Below, piece after piece: positions 60,653-64,000 of a stretch of DNA of 64,000 nucleotides; the first letter of the stretch is position 1; every line of letters begins with the position of its first letter. Below the pieces are notes generated by a model. The model was given only the letters and a program-made list of their open reading frames with translations. It searched no databases and had not been told where the DNA came from. The position numbers and the translations under genes were made by a program. Source of the DNA: an uncultured Pelagibacteraceae bacterium (GTDB lineage: Bacteria > Pseudomonadota > Alphaproteobacteria > Pelagibacterales > Pelagibacteraceae); the NCBI GenBank assembly GCA_902587755.1, contig CACIMN010000003.1, forward strand, positions 124,001-188,000. The letters are read 5' to 3'.

Positions 60653-61562
60653 TTTGAGTAAATGCTTCTGCAAATTTTTCAGCCTCAAAAATTTGTAAAT
60701 CATCTTCTTTTTCACCTAATCCAAGTGCAATAATTGGTAGTTTATATTTCTTAGCAACAGCTAGAAGAATACCTCCTTTTGCTGTGCCATCTAATTTTGT
60801 CATAATAAGACCAGTTATTGGAATAATTTTATTAAATTCTTCAACTTGATTCATAACATTTTGCCCCGAGGTTGCGTCCAAAACTAAAATAACATCATGT
60901 GGAGCATCTGGATCAATTTTTTTAGTAACATTTGCAATTTTTTTATATTCCTCCATCAAATTTTTTTTATTTTGTAATCTTCCAGCTGTATCAATTAAAA
61001 CTTGGTCAAAATTATTGTTTAATGCTTCATCAATAGCTTTGTAAGCAACTGATGCAGGATCTGAACCTTGGGATGATTTTGTAATTTGAACATCAACTTT
61101 GTTTGCCCAATTTTCTAGTTGCTCTATAGCTGCTGCTCTAAAAGTATCTGATGCAGCTAACATTACTTTATTTCCATTACCCTTTAATATTTTGCTTATT
61201 TTTCCAATAGTAGTTGTCTTTCCAACACCATTAACACCTGAAATTAATGTTGCATTTAATTTTTCTTTTTTTTTGAAGAATTCAATATTTTCTAAAGGTT
61301 TCATAATTGAAATAATATAATTTTTTAAAATATTATTTATTTCGTCAGTTAAATCTTTATTGGGATCAATTTTTCTTTGAGAAATTATTTCTCTTATTTC
61401 TGAAGCCGAAACAATACCAACATCGGATTGAATTAAGTAATCTTCAATTTTGTCTAATGTTTTGTCATCAATCTCTTTTTTTACAACTATATCTCTTAAA
61501 CCCGTTGTAAAAGCTGAGGCACTTTTTTTAAAACCTGATTTAAATTTTTCAAAAATTCCCAT
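60645..61562 (-). CDS. ftsY: Signal recognition particle receptor FtsY
   Basis: GVNGVGKTTTIGKIS, AASDTFRAAAIEQLENWA, DTAGRLQNKKNLMEE, MTKLDGTAKGGILLAVA. Confidence 0.98.
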   Translation of the reverse strand: MGIFEKFKSGFKKSASAFTTGLRDIVVKKEIDDKTLDKIEDYLIQSDVGIVSASEIREIISQRKIDPNKDLTDEINNILKNYIISIMKPLENIEFFKKKEKLNATLISGVNGVGKTTTIGKISKILKGNGNKVMLAASDTFRAAAIEQLENWANKVDVQITKSSQGSDPASVAYKAIDEALNNNFDQVLIDTAGRLQNKKNLMEEYKKIANVTKKIDPDAPHDVILVLDATSGQNVMNQVEEFNKIIPITGLIMTKLDGTAKGGILLAVAKKYKLPIIALGLGEKEDDLQIFEAEKFAEAFTQIN

Positions 61563-62386
61563 TAAATTTTAAAATTTATCTCCTCGATATCTGAAACTGG
61601 TCCTTTCATATGAATACTATTGTTTTCATCAATTGAAATTGTCAATCTACCTGTAGAAAATTCAATATCCACTTTATCATTTACCAGTCCATTTTGTTTT
61701 GCAGCAAAAGCTGTTGCACAAGCTGCTGTACCACATGCTTTAGTAAGTCCAGCTCCTCTTTCCCACACTCTAACTTTAATCAATTCTTTGTTAACAACAG
61801 TTGCTAAAGTAACATTACATTTTTCTGGGAATAAAGAATGGTTTTCAATTTCTGGTCCAATTTTTTTAATTTCAAAATTTTCGTTATTATTAACAAAAAA
61901 AACTACATGTGGGTTTCCAACATTTACAGCAGTTCCACCAGAAAATTCGTTATTATTTTTGTCAATAATTTTAATTCCTAAATTATTAGTATTTAATTCT
62001 TTAGACAACGGAATCTCATCCCATTTTGTTTTTGCAACACCTATTTCTGTAGAAACTATTTTTTTTCCAACAATATTAGATTTTAATTTGCCAGATAAAG
62101 TTGTTAGAACAATTTCTTTTTTGTTGTTTTCCTTGCCTAATAAATCAGCAATACATCGTGTACCATTTCCACACGCGCCAGACATTCCTCCGTCTGAATT
62201 ATAAAATTCTAGCGAAGCATCTGAAATATCATTTTTTTTAATCAATATTAGTTGGTCACAACCAATAAATTTTCTGTCACAAATCTTTATTATTTGCTCT
62301 TTCGTCAAATTTGTAATTGTTTGTCTATTATCTATGATGACAAAATCATTACCTAAACCGTCCATTTTAAATGCTTTAATATCCAT
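61562..62386 (-). CDS. dapF: Diaminopimelate epimerase
   Basis: KMDGLGNDFVIID, MSGACGNGTRCIA, GNPHVVFFV, ERGAGLTKACGTAACA. Confidence 0.98.
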   Translation of the reverse strand: MDIKAFKMDGLGNDFVIIDNRQTITNLTKEQIIKICDRKFIGCDQLILIKKNDISDASLEFYNSDGGMSGACGNGTRCIADLLGKENNKKEIVLTTLSGKLKSNIVGKKIVSTEIGVAKTKWDEIPLSKELNTNNLGIKIIDKNNNEFSGGTAVNVGNPHVVFFVNNNENFEIKKIGPEIENHSLFPEKCNVTLATVVNKELIKVRVWERGAGLTKACGTAACATAFAAKQNGLVNDKVDIEFSTGRLTISIDENNSIHMKGPVSDIEEINFKI

Positions 62387-62442
62387 ATATAGATATTTAA
62401 CTTATTTATTGACTTTTTGAACCTCTATTATAGGTTGTTGCC

Positions 62443-62523
62443 GTTTCCGCAAAAACATTAACTTTGCGGTGTCTTTGGAAACAAAGAGATCGACACTAGT
62501 CAGCGAGGGTTCGCCCACTAGTG
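62443..62523 (+). ncRNA. Structured leader RNA upstream of ffh (three consecutive hairpins)
   Basis: CCGCAAA/TTTGCGG (62447-62469); TCTTTG-GAAA-CAAAGA (62472-62487); CACTAGT...GGG-TTCG-CCC-ACTAGTG (62494-62523). Confidence 0.75.
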
Positions 62524-62546
62524 CGTTACTGCTATGCGTAATAAAT

Positions 62547-63905
62547 ATGTTTGAAAATTTAACAAATAAATTTGAAGAAATTTTTTCTTCTCTGAAAAAA
62601 GCACCTTCGCTTGATGAAGCTCAAGTAGATGAAGGTTTAAGAGGTATTAGACAAGCCTTACTTGAAGCAGATGTCTCTTTGGATGTTGCAAAAGATTTTA
62701 TTGAAAAAGTTAAGCCAAAAGCATTAGGCCAAGAGATAATAAGGTCTACCTCTCCTGGGGATATGGTTGTTAAAATTGTTTATGATGAGCTTGTAGATTT
62801 ATTAGGTGCAACGAATAATGAGATAAACTTAAACGCAGTACCGCCTGTGCCAATGATGTTAGTTGGGTTACAAGGTTCTGGAAAAACAACAACAACAGCA
62901 AAATTAGCAAAATTTTTAGAAAATAATAAAAAGAAAAAAGTAATGATGGTCAGTCTAGATATTTACAGACCAGCTGCACAAGAACAACTTAGATCTTTAG
63001 GAGAACAAAATAATATTTTAACTTTACCTATTATGGAAGGTCAGCAACCTGCTGATATTTGTAGAAGAGCAATAAGTGCTGCTAATTTAAGTGGAGCTGA
63101 AATAATTTTATTTGATACTGCTGGTAGAACTCAAATCGATTTACAAATGATGAGTGAGATTAAGCAAATTGAAGCTGTAATTAATCCAACAGAAACTTTC
63201 TTAGTTGCAGACTCTTTAACAGGTCAAGTTGCTGCCTCAGTAGCAAAAGAATTTAAAAATACAGTTAATTTATCCGGAATTATTTTAACTAGGGCTGACG
63301 GTGATGCAAGAGGTGGAGCCGCAGTGAGTATGAAATATGTTTCAAATGTTCCAATTAAATTTTTAGGTATAGGAGAAAAAATAGATAATCTTGAAGTATT
63401 CCATCCAGATAGAATTGCAAACAGAATACTTGGAATGGGAGATATCGTATCTCTTGTAGAAAAAGCTGCACAAGATTTAGGTGAAGAGAATATTAAAAAA
63501 GCAGAGGAAAATTTAAAAAAAGGTCAATTCTCTATGGAAGATTATTTGTCTCAATTAAGACAAATGAAAAAAATGGGTGGTATTGAGGGAATTATGTCTT
63601 TTATGCCAGGAGTATCTAAAATTAAATCTCAAATGGACTCTGCAGGTATTGATGAAAGTATAATATCAAAAAATGAAGCTATTATTCTATCAATGACAAA
63701 AAAAGAAAGAGAGAATCCAAAAATAATAGATGGTTCTAGAAAAAAAAGAATTGCTAATGGCTCTGGCACAGATCCAGCCACTATCAATAAATTGCTTAAG
63801 CAGTTTAAAATGATGTCTGAAATGATGAAAAAGATGTCAAAAGGAAATCTGAAAGGTATGTCAGATAAAGGTATACCGCCAGAGCTATTTAACCAATTAA
63901 AGTAA
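62547..63905 (+). CDS. ffh: Signal recognition particle protein Ffh
   Basis: MFENLTNKFEEIFSSLKK, GLQGSGKTTTTAKLA, SLDIYRPAAQEQL, DTAGRTQID, TRADGDARGGAAVS, M-rich C-terminal domain; ATG 62547 preferred to GTG 62469, which lies in the RNA leader. Confidence 0.98.
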   Translation: MFENLTNKFEEIFSSLKKAPSLDEAQVDEGLRGIRQALLEADVSLDVAKDFIEKVKPKALGQEIIRSTSPGDMVVKIVYDELVDLLGATNNEINLNAVPPVPMMLVGLQGSGKTTTTAKLAKFLENNKKKKVMMVSLDIYRPAAQEQLRSLGEQNNILTLPIMEGQQPADICRRAISAANLSGAEIILFDTAGRTQIDLQMMSEIKQIEAVINPTETFLVADSLTGQVAASVAKEFKNTVNLSGIILTRADGDARGGAAVSMKYVSNVPIKFLGIGEKIDNLEVFHPDRIANRILGMGDIVSLVEKAAQDLGEENIKKAEENLKKGQFSMEDYLSQLRQMKKMGGIEGIMSFMPGVSKIKSQMDSAGIDESIISKNEAIILSMTKKERENPKIIDGSRKKRIANGSGTDPATINKLLKQFKMMSEMMKKMSKGNLKGMSDKGIPPELFNQLK

Positions 63906-63919
63906 AAAAAGGAGAACAA

Positions 63920-64000
63920 ATGTTAAAATTAAGATTATCAAGAGGTGGAACAAAAAAACGTCCTGTTTATAAGGTTGTTGTTGCCGACAGTCGTTTTGCA
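63920..64000 (+). CDS. rpsP: 30S ribosomal protein S16 (3' truncated by window edge)
   Basis: MLKLRLSRGGTKKRPVYKVVVADSRFA, preceded by AGGAG. Confidence 0.95.
   Translation, partial: MLKLRLSRGGTKKRPVYKVVVADSRFA

Noticed and set aside
61620-62204. 194-aa plus-strand ORF opposite dapF
   Set aside because: dapF is unmistakable on the other strand; the ORF is an antisense shadow.
62469-62546. 26-aa N-terminal extension of Ffh from GTG 62469
   Set aside because: The segment forms RNA hairpins and Ffh homologues begin at MFENL.
62400-62546. Possible 4.5S SRP RNA beside ffh
   Set aside because: Lacks the conserved SRP core (GGAAGGAAGCAGCC-type loop), so treated as a leader RNA instead.
1-64000. 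CRISPR arrays, prophage, transposons, toxin-antitoxin or restriction systems
   Set aside because: No regularly spaced direct repeats, integrase, transposase, Cas or R-M motifs seen in any ORF.

Overview
The window is AT-rich, very compact bacterial chromosome. Small proteins, tiny spacers, overlapping genes and gene content fit an alphaproteobacterium of the SAR11/Pelagibacterales type (inference, no database search). It contains about 60 supported CDSs, one tRNA-Gly(GCC), three rho-independent terminators and a structured leader before ffh. Core blocks are purH-heparinase-rpe, hemC-hemD, folD, a photolyase-containing block, argG, ccmC-D-E-F-G-H, and ftsY/dapF/ffh/rpsP. An accessory-looking block at about 38-59 kb holds 2-hydroxyacid oxidation genes (lldD-like, glcDEF, hydroxyacid dehydrogenases), two TRAP transporters, an amidase, ggt and an MFS permease. 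I saw no CRISPR array, prophage, transposon or classical defence system. The most interesting signals are: (1) three genes in the accessory block (glcF, TRAP dctM, MFS), each split by one extra base in a homopolymer; (2) a TRAP large permease with a ~320 aa coiled-coil C-terminal extension; (3) a photolyase-like protein with the FAD domain first and a Rossmann-like domain after it, plus a second FeS-BCP-like photolyase lacking most Fe-S cysteines and followed by an unlisted 42-aa DUF2256 gene; (4) an acetyl-CoA synthetase with a histone-like Lys/Arg tail; (5) a 15-bp G-U-tolerant RNA hairpin before ccmC; (6) the multi-hairpin ffh leader; (7) two TRAP operons sharing leader and Tat signal sequence.
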